A DNA stretch of 60,000 nucleotides from NCBI RefSeq assembly GCF_964204645.1, contig NC_134026.1:4032001-4092000 (forward strand), given 5' to 3'. The position numbers and the translations under genes were made by a program. The notes beneath the pieces were generated by a model, which worked only from the letters and a program-made list of their open reading frames with translations, made no database searches and was not told the DNA's origin. This stretch comes from Tubulanus polymorphus (taxonomy: Eukaryota; Nemertea; Palaeonemertea; Tubulaniformes; Tubulanidae). This document shows positions 29,001 to 40,200 of this stretch, one piece after another. Position 1 is the first letter of the stretch; each line of letters starts with the position of its first letter.

Positions 29001-31391
29001 CATTAATGAGGCGTCGAAACTTTCGAAGTCATCTCTGATGGTATGTTCGGTTATATAAACCCCGGGATTCACGCCGACTAAATTAGGAATTATATGGTCA
29101 TTCATCATTGAAATTAACACACAACGTTAGTGCATCTGGGAGGGAAAACTGTCTCTTTATGAGCAATAGGCTCTGTTACATAGATCCAGTGAGCATTGCA
29201 CTCATCAATCATCGAAATATTTCACAGCCTCATAGATATATGATAACGCGATCACGCTTAGGCTCGGTGAGCTATCTAATTGGTTTTGAGAAATTAATGT
29301 CGACGCATTTAAATTCATCTGTACCGTGAAATTATAAAACCTACACCCGGTAAAGCTTTAATCGAGTGCGAGGTGTCGCCGAACATTCGCCGAAGTCGAA
29401 GAATGGGAATAAAAATGTAGCACGAGCATTTATTCGCCCACACAATCTTTTGATCTCGGGCAAAAAACTGAATAGTTTCGTTGTATTTTTTCAGTTGGGT
29501 CAGAACGATCTAAATCAAGACCATGTATTGCGTCATTGCAACAAATAAGTGCTTTTAGGCATCTCGTTTTCAGCAGTAAAGTGGCCGCGGGGACTATTGC
29601 TTCGTCACGTTCAATCAGTGCAACCACACACAATGCCACAAATGGAATGACACGTCATTATCTTGCTTGGCAAATTACCATTGTCTTAGACGTCCTAGCT
29701 AATTAAAGCTTACGGTATTTTGTCATCGAATGGACACCCGTCTAATAGAGCTGATCGCCGCAACCCTTTTCTTCAGTCGGCGAGGCGAAAATAGCCGCCG
29801 GATTCGCGGCTGAGTATTCGATTATGCTACCTTGTCATACGCGGGAGGCTGGCGCGTATTGGTCATCGGATCCTTAGCGATTCAATTATGAATATAGTAT
29901 ATAATATGATATGGGTTTGACTAGCAATATAGCCACGGGGATGCTGCAGCTGCTTTTGCTTTTAGATCGAACAGCGATTCCATAAATACACCTATACGAC
30001 TTCCCCTGTTTACATTAAGATATCAAATAGCCGATGTCATGCGGAGATTTACGACCGCCCCCTAGAGAATAATTCATAAACTATTAGCTTCTCGTACGTC
30101 TTAAAGGCTACGTATCTCGGAACGTTTCGACTGGTAATGATGAGAAATTTACGGCACGATCAGAAACGTCTCCATTAAAAAATTATATTCCCTTCGTAAA
30201 TTTGTATGTAATCCTGACGGCTGACGTGCACGAAATTAATGATGATGATTCGCAATTTGTAGACACAAGAATCAAGACTCCTCTAGTTGGGCTAAGTGAT
30301 ATATGGATTCTCAGTATGATCACATAATCCTTTAGATTCGTAGGTAGTATTGTAAATTTCTGCACGTATAAAAAAATATCAGCTGAAAAGTACAACATAT
30401 GCATTGCCTATACGCAGAAATGCATTCATTATCTTTAACATGTAACAAAATACGGGATGATGCGTTTTGAAATCAGAGTTAAATTGTAATGAATCCATCA
30501 AACGTTGGATGATTAGCGATTCAATTATGGATCTATAATTCATATCGACGTTGTGGGATTCGTATGCATCAATATTAACAGTCGCGATGGGAACATAATA
30601 TGTAGACCAGTATAGAATAGAAATACTGTTCAGATCTACCAATATCTACTTACTGAAACTACCTGCTGAAATGTGTTAAAGAATCTAATTACTCCACCGG
30701 TTATAGTGCATACATGCAAAGACTTTCGCCTTCATATCAAACACTTCGTAGATTTGAATTGAAAAAGAAAGATTTAAATGAACAATTCTTTATAAAGTTT
30801 TTCCAATCAACGAACGGAGTAAGGCTAATGAGCCCCGCGGAAAGTAGATTAGAAAGTAGGTCGTCATTTTTCCTCAAAGTTGCGAAGATAGATTCATCTT
30901 TTTAAAGGACTTCCAATTAACTTAATAATTATCTGGTTATCATGTTTTCGTCGGATCCACGTATGACTAATTTTCCCGGAATTCAACTTTTTTTACATCA
31001 ATGAATCATTGTTTCGGATTCCTTTGATCACCCGCGCGATTATTGCATAAAAAGAACTTTTTTAATAGTTTATTTCACTCGACATCGACGCTCGCTTCAA
31101 AAGACGCTTTGCGCGCTGAAAATTAATTCAGATACATTTCTTCGACTGATGCTCCGCGGCCGGTACTCGTTCAAAGAGGGTAATACAACGCCTCTTCAAA
31201 GAAAACCACTGAAAATGCCCACAGCAAACTAATCGTCAGCGACGCAATGCCGATTTCAAGTATTCAAATTTCAGCGCGTAAAATAAATTGACTAACGAAC
31301 GGGTGCCCACGGTTTCATTTTACAATGTTCAGACCGAAAATTTAGAAGAAAAAAATCCAACGCCGTATATCGTGCAAAAAATTGAAAACGA
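26001..31391. other. Long unannotated stretch
   Basis: No supportable gene. Small items are a perfect 11-bp tandem duplication (CTATGATCTCG at 28730-28740 and 28741-28751), a GTTTTAAATT-type duplication near 27340-27360 and alternating CG near 28979-28988. Open frames are of chance length and unrecognised. Confidence 0.4.
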
Positions 31392-31466
31392 TCTAATGGA
31401 CTGCACGGGGAGCCATATTTCTAATTTTTCTCTAACGGACTGCACAGAGATGTAACTCATATTTCT
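31392..31466 (+). repeat. Imperfect tandem duplication of about 40 bp
   Basis: TCTAATGGACTGCACGGGGA at 31392-31411 recurs as TCTAACGGACTGCACAGAGA at 31431-31450. Both units end in CATATTTCT. The second unit carries a five-base insertion. No associated gene is seen. Confidence 0.7.
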
Positions 31467-31629
31467 CAATAGCAACTAACAACATCTGAGTACGGCTGTT
31501 GAATGTGATTACCAGTTGCTTCGCCTACGATTATTGGCAACCGAATCGACAGTAGGTCGAAGTGAAATGAGGTTTTCAAGTAAAGATATAAAACTATAGA
31601 TATAAAACCATGGTTCTATTGCAAAACAA

Positions 31630-31850
31630 ATTCGGCCTCAGCAGTGCGATAAGGCGTGATGCTGTTGCATCCACCGTCAGTGCTGAGTGAAAAGTGGGTT
31701 CGAATCCTGCTGGCTGCTTACAGTGAGCGGGCAACACTCCAAAAGGCCGTCCCGTCGTGAGGTTAAATGGATGATCCGATAGGGTTAATCTTGGGAAACC
31801 AAGATCCAAGCGGCGTAAAGCCAAAACAAAACAAAACAAAACAAAAAGGA
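31630..31850 (+). mobile_element. tRNA-derived SINE with (AAAAC)n tail
   Basis: A perfect RNA polymerase III B box, GGTTCGAATCC, lies at 31697-31707. An A-box-like GGCCTCAGCAGTGCGATAAGG lies about 63 bp upstream (31634 onward), giving a tRNA-like head with a small insertion. The body includes GCAACACTCCAAAAGGCCGT and a CCCGTCGTGAGGTTAAATGG stretch. From memory this resembles the CCGTCGGATGGGACGTTAAA-type central domain shared by many marine invertebrate SINEs; I cannot fix which named domain it is. The 3' end is GTAAAGCC followed by about five AAAAC units (31823-31846). The minus-strand open frame here, with its PAGFEPT stretch, is the usual translation of an antisense tRNA region. No clear target-site duplication is visible. 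Confidence 0.82.
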
Positions 31851-32614
31851 AAATTGAGTTGATTGTTAATACATTTTCATATACTCAGAAGGAAACTCTG
31901 ATCAGTAAAAGCACACTAGTTGAAACGGGTTTTATTCACTGGCCAATTGTAAGGAGTGGCAGATTTAATGATGATGTTCTTTTCTTGGTATTCATTTTTG
32001 GCCCAAGGCCCACAAAACCAACACTAAAGCTTAGTGTCCTGATTGAAATGGTATGAAATGGTATCAAAGACAGTCAACGTTTTGTCAGTGTGATATGCTT
32101 CAACGCGTAAAATGGCATCGTTGTTTTAAACTTGATTGTCGTGTAGGCCGCTTGTAATGTTTTTGTCCCTAATGGCGTTGGTTATGGTTGACAAAAAAAT
32201 ATTGGGCTAAAAGTCCAGACGGTACCGTTATGAATGCAGTCTATCCCGTGAAAAAAGGCTTTGTTTTGTCATTAGTTCGACCTCATCCCGAATAGCAAAC
32301 ATTATAGAGCACGACCTCCAAACCTCATCCGAGATAATGAGTCAGTTTTGGCACACATGACCTGACATGTATATCGTGCCGTGCAACGGATTAGACGCAC
32401 ACAGCCAACAGAGAATCTTCAGATTGCGTTATTTGGAAAAAGCATTAATCGATCTACGTATTGGTTGAAGAAAAACGGTAAAACAGGTGTTTGCCATACA
32501 AAACGACATGGTCACGACAAGTTGCAGAATCTAAAAAAAAATCACCAGCACTACTGCTTTCCACACAATTTACTTCATACATTTTGGCAAAATTATCCGC
32601 TTTGGGGAACAAAC
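31851..32614. other. Unannotated stretch
   Basis: No gene recognised. A plus-strand frame from 32381 is rich in K, Q and N but matches no family I know. Confidence 0.35.
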
Positions 32615-32845
32615 GTATTAGGCTAAACAAAAATGATACCTTGTTTCTCCGCAGCGGCCGGGTCATTTTTGTAAAATATGATGAAATTTATAAACAGTTC
32701 ATTTCTATAGCGGCCGGGTCTGTTATGGTAAAATTGATCACGATTTTAAAAAAAGTAATGTATAGGGTAGATAAGCGGCCGGCCGGGTCAACATTTAAGC
32801 TCAGCAGAGCGGAGAAACAAGGTATCAATTTTTTTTGCCTTATAC
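32615..32845. mobile_element. Inverted-repeat element with three AGCGGCCGGGTC modules
   Basis: The left terminus (32615-32652) and right terminus (32809-32845) are imperfect reverse complements sharing the block GATACCTTGTTTCTCCGC exactly and GTAT.A.GGC at the outer ends. The roughly 155-bp interior has AGCGGCCGGGTC at 32653-32664 and 32709-32720, and AGCGGCCGGCCGGGTC at 32774-32789. The 56 and 65 bp following the first two share GTAAAAT...GAT...ATTTTA-like words, so the interior is a degenerate tandem repeat. The GC-rich modules stand out in AT-rich sequence. It is non-coding and MITE-like; the 128-codon frame across it is incidental. No target-site duplication was resolved. Confidence 0.72.
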
Positions 32846-33420
32846 ATTTTATTAGAAAAATATCCATAAAAATGTGAGCAAATCCGAAATAGTGACAAGA
32901 ACAAAATGTCGCGTAACATGATTCTAATGGCCACCAGTAATTTTCGATCCATACTCGGCTGAAATGTTCGTCTATTTGCAGAAACATTTACGCTCATTAT
33001 CGCGGCCAAATTGTTATCATTTTTGTCGCAAAGGTCTATTCGTAAAACGTTTCAATATTCGCTTACCTACCTTTGAAAATGGAGACCGGCGCAAACTAGC
33101 GAGTCGAAGAGTCCTTCACGCCGACAATATATTGAGCTATAAATGTTTGCTAGTGCTACGACCATTACGGTACCAAAGTCAATATTGACGGTGATGCAGG
33201 TTTGTTTTTCCCTGTCCCACAAGCCATTAGGATTAATCAAATGACCATTGTTACTGATATGGTACATGTTCTGTAATACTTTGATAGCCCCAGGGTGAAG
33301 CAAAATCTTCTCTCCATTAAACATATGCTTCATTTACCAGCGCGGTATATTATACCGATAAAAATTACACGCTGGAAAATTTACTCGCGTCTGTCCCTGC
33401 GTTAATTACGTTAATGTTTT
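32846..33420. other. Unannotated stretch
   Basis: No gene supported. Short palindromes GTCAATATTGAC (near 33179) and CGGTATATTATACCG (near 33342) are visible but isolated. Confidence 0.35.
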
Positions 33421-33640
33421 TTATCCGTTGTAAATCATCGCTTAATTTCAGCCAAGTTTCTACGTCGTTTGCCCAACTGTAAACAGAGATGCGTCATGCT
33501 CAACTCGCAAAATATGTATATGATGTCTCCCCATCTCTCCTGTCCCCTTCTAGAAATGAGATTATTCACCATCAGGAATGATAAAATTCTCGGATTGCTT
33601 TTAAACTGTAGTTTGCATCTGGAGTGCTTTGTTTATAGTT
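33421..33640 (+). pseudogene. LINE reverse-transcriptase remnant (thumb region, frameshifted)
   Basis: In one frame, 33429-33479 reads SSLNFSQVSTSFAQL before a stop. This fits the L-N-x-V-S-x-W-F-A-x-N-K-L segment that follows the catalytic motif in CR1/L2/Jockey-like enzymes. After a +1 shift, the frame from 33469 continues PNCKQRCVMLNSQN, fitting L-N-x-K-K-T-K-C-M-L-I-x-S. About 21 residues further it reads IRNDKILGLLLNCSL, fitting the x-x-x-D-K-I-L-G-V-x-x-D-x-x-L-S-W block. The three blocks appear in canonical order and near-canonical spacing, which is the main support. The catalytic YxDD block upstream is not recognisable. Traces of a later K-L-Q-K-R-A-A-R-like segment may exist near 33788 but are too weak to include. 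A dead fragment. Confidence 0.55.
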
Positions 33641-34628
33641 CGATCGCGCTGTTTGTCCTCATCATGGCCCACGAGATGCTCCCATGATGTTAAATACGTG
33701 AGCTGAAATTGATTATCGTAGTGACGTGAAGTTTGTATAGTATTGGATAGAAAATGATTTCTGATGGAGTTTAGTTTTTGTAAAAGATGCAAAAGATCGA
33801 GTAGAAAAGGAATGCGAAATCGATTACGATTATCGCCAGATTTCCTTCAAACATTTGATAGATTTTCCAGTCGCAATCTTACGTAGTATCTGGGTATCAC
33901 AATACCCATCTCATTGTGATTTCAGCGCCCGTATTTTGTCGCACGGTTGGCCGGGTTTGATACCACCCATCGATGTCTTCATACTTCTTTCTATTTGATC
34001 TGATGGCCAATGGGAGTCGCTCATCCGTATATAGTCTCTCGATTATGCCGTGCAAACAGTGCGTGCTTGGACTGTAGACAGCTCGCTAATACCTCATCTA
34101 ACTTGAAGAGAACTTTCAATTATATCTGCGGTTCTCATAGCATCTTCGTATTTGTCTTCGGCGATTGGCTACCTTTCTGACATCGCCGATGGCATAAATC
34201 TGTTTCATAGAAGTGTATCGTAGGCTTTTGCTATCATGCTGATTAATCTTGTCCACCGTGGATTGATATCATCTGCACAATTTCTTCAATAAAGGGTTTC
34301 TCGAATCAACTTTACGTTGTTTGTACGCGAACCCAATCAGGTTTCCTATCTTGTTTCCGTCTCATTACCATAATTCGTCGGGTTGGCTGTAGTGTCAGAA
34401 GAGCTTCTTATATACACATATAAGCATTGATCTGAATGGATACATACATTTTATTCATGGTATTCAGAAATGCGTTAAAGAAAAACAATTTCAATGTTTT
34501 TACACTTGGTGGCGCTCACCAAACCGTGAATTCGATTCCGTCCGTTATCAGCTCATGATTTACCAATACGAAACTACTTCATTTTTTAACTTTTAAATGG
34601 ATCTGAAAAAGATAAGATTGTGTGGGCA

Positions 34629-34644
34629 CTTCGCGCGCGCGCGC
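34629..34644. repeat. Alternating CG dinucleotide run
   Basis: About eight CG units (CGCGCGCG...), potentially Z-DNA-forming. Notable because runs of CpG persist in this AT-rich sequence. Confidence 0.8.
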
Positions 34645-34809
34645 GTGTCTAACATGAATTCGATCGAAATGATTCATTGCGATATGGATGCGCAAAGAAG
34701 ATTGAATTCTCATTTAGTTTTCATTTTATTTCCGGGTCTGATTTAGTTTTTTCTTTCCGATGAACATAAGATAATGCCTTAAGATTAAGTTCTGAAGATA
34801 ACCGTCGAC

Positions 34810-34858
34810 ATGGCGGATATTGCAGCAGAGGCAGCTTCCACCCGATCTAAAATCCCTG
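34810..34858 (+). CDS. Weak candidate short first coding exon
   Basis: An ATG in strong Kozak context (GTCGACATGGCG, A at -3 and G at +4) opens MADIAAEAASTRSKIP, and the frame reaches an acceptable donor CCTG|GTGGGT at 34859 before the in-frame TAG. The codons are more GC-rich than their surroundings, and the Ala/Glu-rich N-terminus looks protein-like. ATGGCGGA is also close to the YY1 site (AAnATGGCGGC), which often lies at animal start codons but can occur alone. No following exon was identified and no family is suggested. Confidence 0.18.
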
Positions 34859-36397
34859 GTGGGTACTAGATCTCAAGTTCTAGCCGCTTCGTGATGGTCG
34901 TCATTTGGAGAATGCAACACCATTTTGAGGGTTGACTTACTGTGATAATTAACTCATTAATAATTGCCGAAGATTGATCGATTCGGTTGGTCCAATTGCA
35001 ACTGCTCTCTAGCTATACCCAAACTTGATTGAACGCGTAGCCTTTACGGCGACAGCTTATTAGCAAGAACATTCTTCCACTTTTTGCGGTTGTTTGAAAG
35101 AGATTTATTGTTTATCAACTTTGTGAGGTTGTATTCCCGCCGCTGACAAGAACGTGACTTAAAGCCCGTGTCTCATTATGGAAATTGGACGACGGATACT
35201 TCGACGGTGGAATCTCTTCTTCATAAACATCACTGGCGTTTTGTGTCGAGCATTTCCTCGCGACACATTCGCGTTCCCCAATTGACTTCTTCCAAAACAA
35301 CGAACACACGCCACCGGCGTAAATGTTATTATCTTGTTACACGTTGGAGACAAGGTTGACTTCGCCGCACGTTGTGCTGCCGCTAATGCAATTGTTTTGA
35401 ATTTTTGCAGGCATGATCAAACTACAAATCCGGTATCATTTATATGCACAATACAATATATACATAAATATATATATTGTTTAGCGTGAGACATCGGCCT
35501 CTGGGCTGTTGTGATTCTTTTCTCCTATTAAACTCGCATTTGTAGCGGAGACACATATTGCAGCGAGGTTAATAGACAAGGCTAGAAATCTTGTTTTCAG
35601 ACATGGTAAAAAAAAAAACAAACACCACGTGGGAGCAACCTTAAGGAGCTTCACCCTTCGTCTTAGAAATCAAAGCCTTTACGACTTAGAGCACGCGTGA
35701 ATGCATGCGACAAATTCCTTTGGAACTGTTGTCAGTTGCAGGTAACCTAATTACATCCTCCATTTCTTCTGACAAGCTCGCACAAAATCTTTCACAAAAT
35801 CTTTCTCCGATTTCTGTATATTTACAATTAAGCGCGATGAGAAATACATCGATACGTATAGTCCTTAGATTCGTGTAAACATATAATACACGAATCCGAT
35901 GATTATTTCTGGCAAATTAAATGTGGATATTGATAACGATAATTGCCTGGTGTTGATTGACCAGTATTAGACCTATATACAATAGATCCCAAGAATCAAT
36001 CGCGAATTATGATATAATACCAATTATCGTAACAGCGATGGATTCACTGCTATTTTAGACGGACGGAAAGCAGTTGATCTTGATATTCGATACTTCGATG
36101 ATATCGTACGTATGTCGTATCGTAGTACGCATAATGAAAGTGTTGTGTTGTGTTTCATTGAATTCATTATATTTACACCGGCCTTCTGAGCGGCTTGCGT
36201 CGTCTATGATTCCACGATAATAACGATAACTATTATTGCATCTCCGTGTAAGAATACCTCATTAGACGACGTAAGAGGATGATACAGGTTCACGTCTCAT
36301 TAATGTAAGATTTGATCAGTTGGAAAGATGTCAGATACTAGTTGGTGTTAGTTGGTGCGGCATTTCCAATATTTTACTCGCTTATTATATTCGGTTC

Positions 36398-36405
36398 TGA
36401 CGTCA
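36398..36405. promoter_or_regulatory. CRE-like palindrome TGACGTCA
   Basis: Exact CREB/ATF consensus octamer, 26 bp outside the inverted-repeat element that follows. No promoter is recognised. Confidence 0.2.
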
Positions 36406-36421
36406 TAAAACGTCACCAGAC

Positions 36422-36430
36422 AAGCAGTCC
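36422..36430 (+). repeat. Target-site duplication, left copy
   Basis: AAGCAGTCC directly before the CATCCTCCC terminus of the inverted-repeat element; it recurs exactly at 36770-36778 directly after GGGAGGATG. If the ambiguous C is assigned to the duplication, its length is ten. Confidence 0.75.
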
Positions 36431-36769
36431 CATCCTCCCCCGGCAGGGATTCGAACCTGATGGCATCGAGATTGCCACGGCACGAAACCCTGCCATAATC
36501 GACCGTGTGCGCAGATACATGCGCAGTTCAGATGATGTGATTTTTAGCCAATCAGATATCCCGTTTTATTTTAGCCCGGGGTTTCCCATTTATAGTTCTT
36601 CCTTGAAATTTGCCTCAACGATTATACAACGAGCAATCTGATTGGTGCCGCCAGTTTTCGTTCGGAAAGCTGCGCATGTACCTGCGCACCCGGTCTACTG
36701 ATGCAGGGGTTCGTGCCGTGGCTGAGTGTAGCGATGCCATCAGGTTCGAGTCCCTGCAGAGGGAGGATG
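36431..36769 (+). mobile_element. Long-TIR element with tRNA-like boxes in both arms, copy 1
   Basis: The element starts CATCCTCCC and ends GGGAGGATG. Its arms (roughly 36431-36550 and 36625-36769) are imperfect reverse complements. Each arm carries an outward-facing tRNA-like promoter. On the right arm (plus strand) an A-box-like TGGCTGAGTGTAGCG starts at 36719 and a B-box-like GGTTCGAGTCC at 36743-36753. On the left arm the B box GGTTCGAATCC is read on the minus strand from 36457 to 36447. A-to-B spacing is only about 24 bp, as if the anticodon arm were missing. A perfect direct repeat AAGCAGTCC(C) flanks the element at 36422-36430 and 36770-36778. A 9-10 bp duplication with long inverted repeats is typical of Mutator-like elements. 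It encodes no transposase; frames across it contain the GFEPDGIA-type antisense tRNA translation. Family assignment is inference. Confidence 0.75.
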
Positions 36770-36778
36770 AAGCAGTCC
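36770..36778 (+). repeat. Target-site duplication, right copy
   Basis: Exact copy of the nine bases that precede the element, in the same orientation, as expected for a transposition footprint. Confidence 0.75.
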
Positions 36779-36779
36779 C

Positions 36780-37889
36780 GGTAGTTCTAGTAGTTCTCGT
36801 GCAGAAAGATTACTTAAATGACCCGTGGTTTGACGTATTAACTTCATTATCGATAAAACTTTATACCATTTCATTTTACCGCTCCGTAATAACGCACGCT
36901 AGAGATTATTATGCCCGCTATTTTTCACGCGACGAATAATAAACTGTGAGAGCCTTCATAAAACAGAATCTCGCTTATCATCATAGAAACGACTCTCGTA
37001 AAAATTGAGATTTCGCCATAAATAACAAACCATCGCCATACAATACCAAATCCTATTAACCATGCAACGGTTGAAACGTTAGTAGAAGAGTATAATATTC
37101 ATCGATCAGCCGGCAACCCGGCAGAACCTGTAGAATCGTCGATGACGGACGGGTAGATGATCAACCTGTACGCCGCTGCTGTCGAACGCTATTCTCTCAG
37201 TCGCGTTCTCTGATGAACGGAAGTAACAGTGGATTTCCATTTGAATACGATGCCGTTGTGTTTAACCATATATTATTACCACCCGTTCTACGTTTATAGT
37301 CGAAGCTGGTTATGATATAGACGCGCGCACGGTAAGTGTATATATATATATAATTGTGTAAACAGGTGTGATAATCATGCGTTTATAATTGCGAAAATGG
37401 CTTCGTAAATATGAATATCGAAAGGAAAATATGTCACATAATGAAAATAACAATTAGAAGTGATTGGAGAAATTAGCAGATGATCTTTATCGGCGTTATG
37501 TGTTGCTAACCAAAAACCACCAACAAATTATCCATTTTTAGAAATCTTTCAACATCTACGTGTGAGCTCTCAAATATCCGTTGTCGCTTCGAATCACTGC
37601 AGGCGCAAATAAGTTTACCATCACACGTAGGCCAATATATTTTCATCTTGTACATCATTTACATCATTTTTGTACGTTTGTTTATCAATATATGAGTGTG
37701 CGTGTGTATAGGTGGTGGGTGTCTACATGTACAAATCTGCGATAAAATTTGTATTCACATAAAACACCGTACACATCCTCATATCTACGTAAAACGATAA
37801 AATATCTGTAGAAATGTATATATTTGCGCGTGATAAAAAAATGAAATCGATCATTAATAATTGATGTTTCCTTATATCGACGCAACATA
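36780..37889. other. Unannotated stretch
   Basis: No gene recognised. A short (TA)7-8 run lies at about 37339-37353. The 109-codon frame ending at 36939 begins inside the preceding element. Confidence 0.4.
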
Positions 37890-38346
<457 letters not shown>

Positions 38347-39830
38347 ATATAGCTAGAGAGCGGAAGAAGAAGAAATATTTCTGGACGGTGTTAAATAATT
38401 CAAGCGTAAGTGTGCATTCCTCCTGTTTTACTCTGTATGAGGCTGACACATTGATTTCTACCATGGTCAATCTGTCTATCCGTAATGTACTCACCGTATT
38501 TACCCGCAATAATTTACGGCCGCCGTCTATCGTACTTCTATATACGTGCAAGTACCTAAGTAGATATATGCTGTGGGATATATATATCACTCGATTAGCG
38601 TTTGAAAGACACGGATTCAATGCGATGATATCGATACCACCATCGTCGCATTTGTTGCCAAAAATGTCCTTCACACCCCACAGTCAATCGATAGGCAGAC
38701 GGTTACATTTAAATATAAAGACAAATTCGATAATTACGTTTTAAACATTAGGCCTATACGGAAAATCTTTAGCAATTTACAGCGCAATGTTTTCGATTAT
38801 TTCGCTGATATGCATTCATTCCTATATTTGAAATACATGGTGGCCGCGCTTGGCTTCAATTGCGATTCATCATTCCTTTAATTAAACCGTCTCAGCGCTA
38901 TGTATCATGCGCGTACATTTATCTGCGCCACTAAGAAAATGCGAGCAAATTAAGAAAAAAAAACCAACCAATCTTGGCAGCAGTGTGGGGCGAAATTTCC
39001 TTAAAGAAATGGACAACGATCGGAGGAAATAATGTAAGTTAACTGACAATATAATCATTATATAATATATCAATGATTGTTGAGTAATGAATCAAGCATG
39101 GAACGTCTGCTGCTACTGAATGCGTTTCATTCTTCGAATTTATCTGATTAAAACCATATATACCATCATCGTAATCATCCACGTGCATGCGTCATTTGCT
39201 ATCTATCTAACACTATATTCGCACATGCCTTTCACTTGCCATTCGAATTCATTCGATTTCGATAAGTTGTCATATGACCTAAGCGAGCCGAGTCCATTGG
39301 AAAAATAGTTCAAAGGTCGCATATAAAACTGGTGTAACCTAACGACGAGTATAGCGTCGTTGCTGTTGTCATTTTCATTTCGTTCTACGGCGTCGTTGAC
39401 GCTCATTATATCATCTGACTACTCGCTTATCGCCATCGTCAATGATAAGATGAATTCATATCGATATGGCTAATTTCTTTTAGCACAACGGCCGTCACCA
39501 CCACCCCACCCGGCGTGGCGCGAGCCATTCTATTCTACGCACGAAGCTCCCTCTCTCTCTGCGCTCGTTTGGTTGAAATCGGAGTGATGAATTCTCTTCG
39601 CTGTATCTGTTCATATATCATCGACTCGTGGTATATGAAAAAGCCGTCGAAGATTACATTCCTATAACAATAAACGGGCGTAGACGAAAACGAATGTGTT
39701 ATCCGAAACCGTAAACGCGCGAACACTCATATGAAATGCTAGTTTTCCCAGAATGACGATTTTTCGATGACTGGATTGTCATGGGATTGGGCATATACGA
39801 GCATCTGGAATAATATCAAGGGTTCGACTG
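38347..39830. other. Unannotated stretch
   Basis: No gene supported. The 118-codon plus-strand frame at 38388-38744 and its antisense partner match nothing I recognise. A (CT)n patch lies near 39548-39560. Confidence 0.4.
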
Positions 39831-39878
39831 TATCTATTATACATGTATGTATATATGTATATATATGTATAATAGATA
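39831..39878. repeat. Perfect 14-bp stem hairpin with TATG-rich loop
   Basis: TATCTATTATACAT at 39831-39844 pairs exactly with ATGTATAATAGATA at 39865-39878, leaving a 20-bp loop of TATG/TATA units. It is probably an AT-rich cruciform-prone site. There is no sign of a miRNA precursor, since the arms are too short. Confidence 0.7.
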
Positions 39879-40019
39879 TCGATACGCCATACGAGTCGGG
39901 TTTCGGGGAAAGGAGACATTATAGATTAACAAGAAAACTAACTTGAAAGTTTATCGACGCCTTGAAAAATAACGCATATATTGTTTATTGTCTCCAGTGA
40001 TATATTTCAAATTTCTTTA
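39879..40019. other. Short unannotated interval
   Basis: Nothing recognised. Confidence 0.4.
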
Positions 40020-40200
40020 TATTCAGGATCAATTAAGTTTGGTTTTGAATATATCGATAATTGAATTGAATTGACCGGCAACCAGTCTAGCCCCGATGTA
40101 TTGATGACGTAGAGCACATCCTCTCAACAAATAATCATCAAAATTTATCGAAAATAAAGCAAGAGTTATGAAATATATGCAATTACGAGATACACTCCAA
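40020..40200 (+). repeat. Dispersed repeat, copy 2 (homologous to 11.27-11.44 kb)
   Basis: Aligns in opposite orientation with the segment at 11270-11440, sharing CCGGCAACCAGTCT, AATTGAATTG and TTATGAAATATAT.CAATTA blocks in order. This copy has an extra ATATATCGATA-like insertion before the AATTG units. Just downstream, 40229-40251 (CGCCGATATCGATGACGTAGTGCACG) resembles the internal CCCCGATGTATTGATGACGTAGAGCAC-type block of this copy at about 40094-40118, hinting at a partial internal duplication. Confidence 0.65.

Larger units (their letters stand above)
33641..36421. other. Unannotated stretch
   Basis: No confirmed gene. It contains an alternating CG run (about 34629-34644), the possible short first exon at 34810-34858 and a perfect 10-bp stem hairpin (ACAATATATA at 35453-35462 with TATATATTGT at 35471-35480). 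Overlapping 63-64 codon frames at 35.1-35.4 kb are of chance length. Confidence 0.4.

Noticed and set aside
29875-30532. Direct repeat TAGCGATTCAATTATG at about 29876 and 30514
   Set aside because: One 16-base match per window is about what chance predicts, and homology does not extend.
36342-36939. Open frames of 99 and 109 codons with GFEPDGIA-like stretches
   Set aside because: They translate the tRNA-like boxes of the inverted-repeat element and are not genes.
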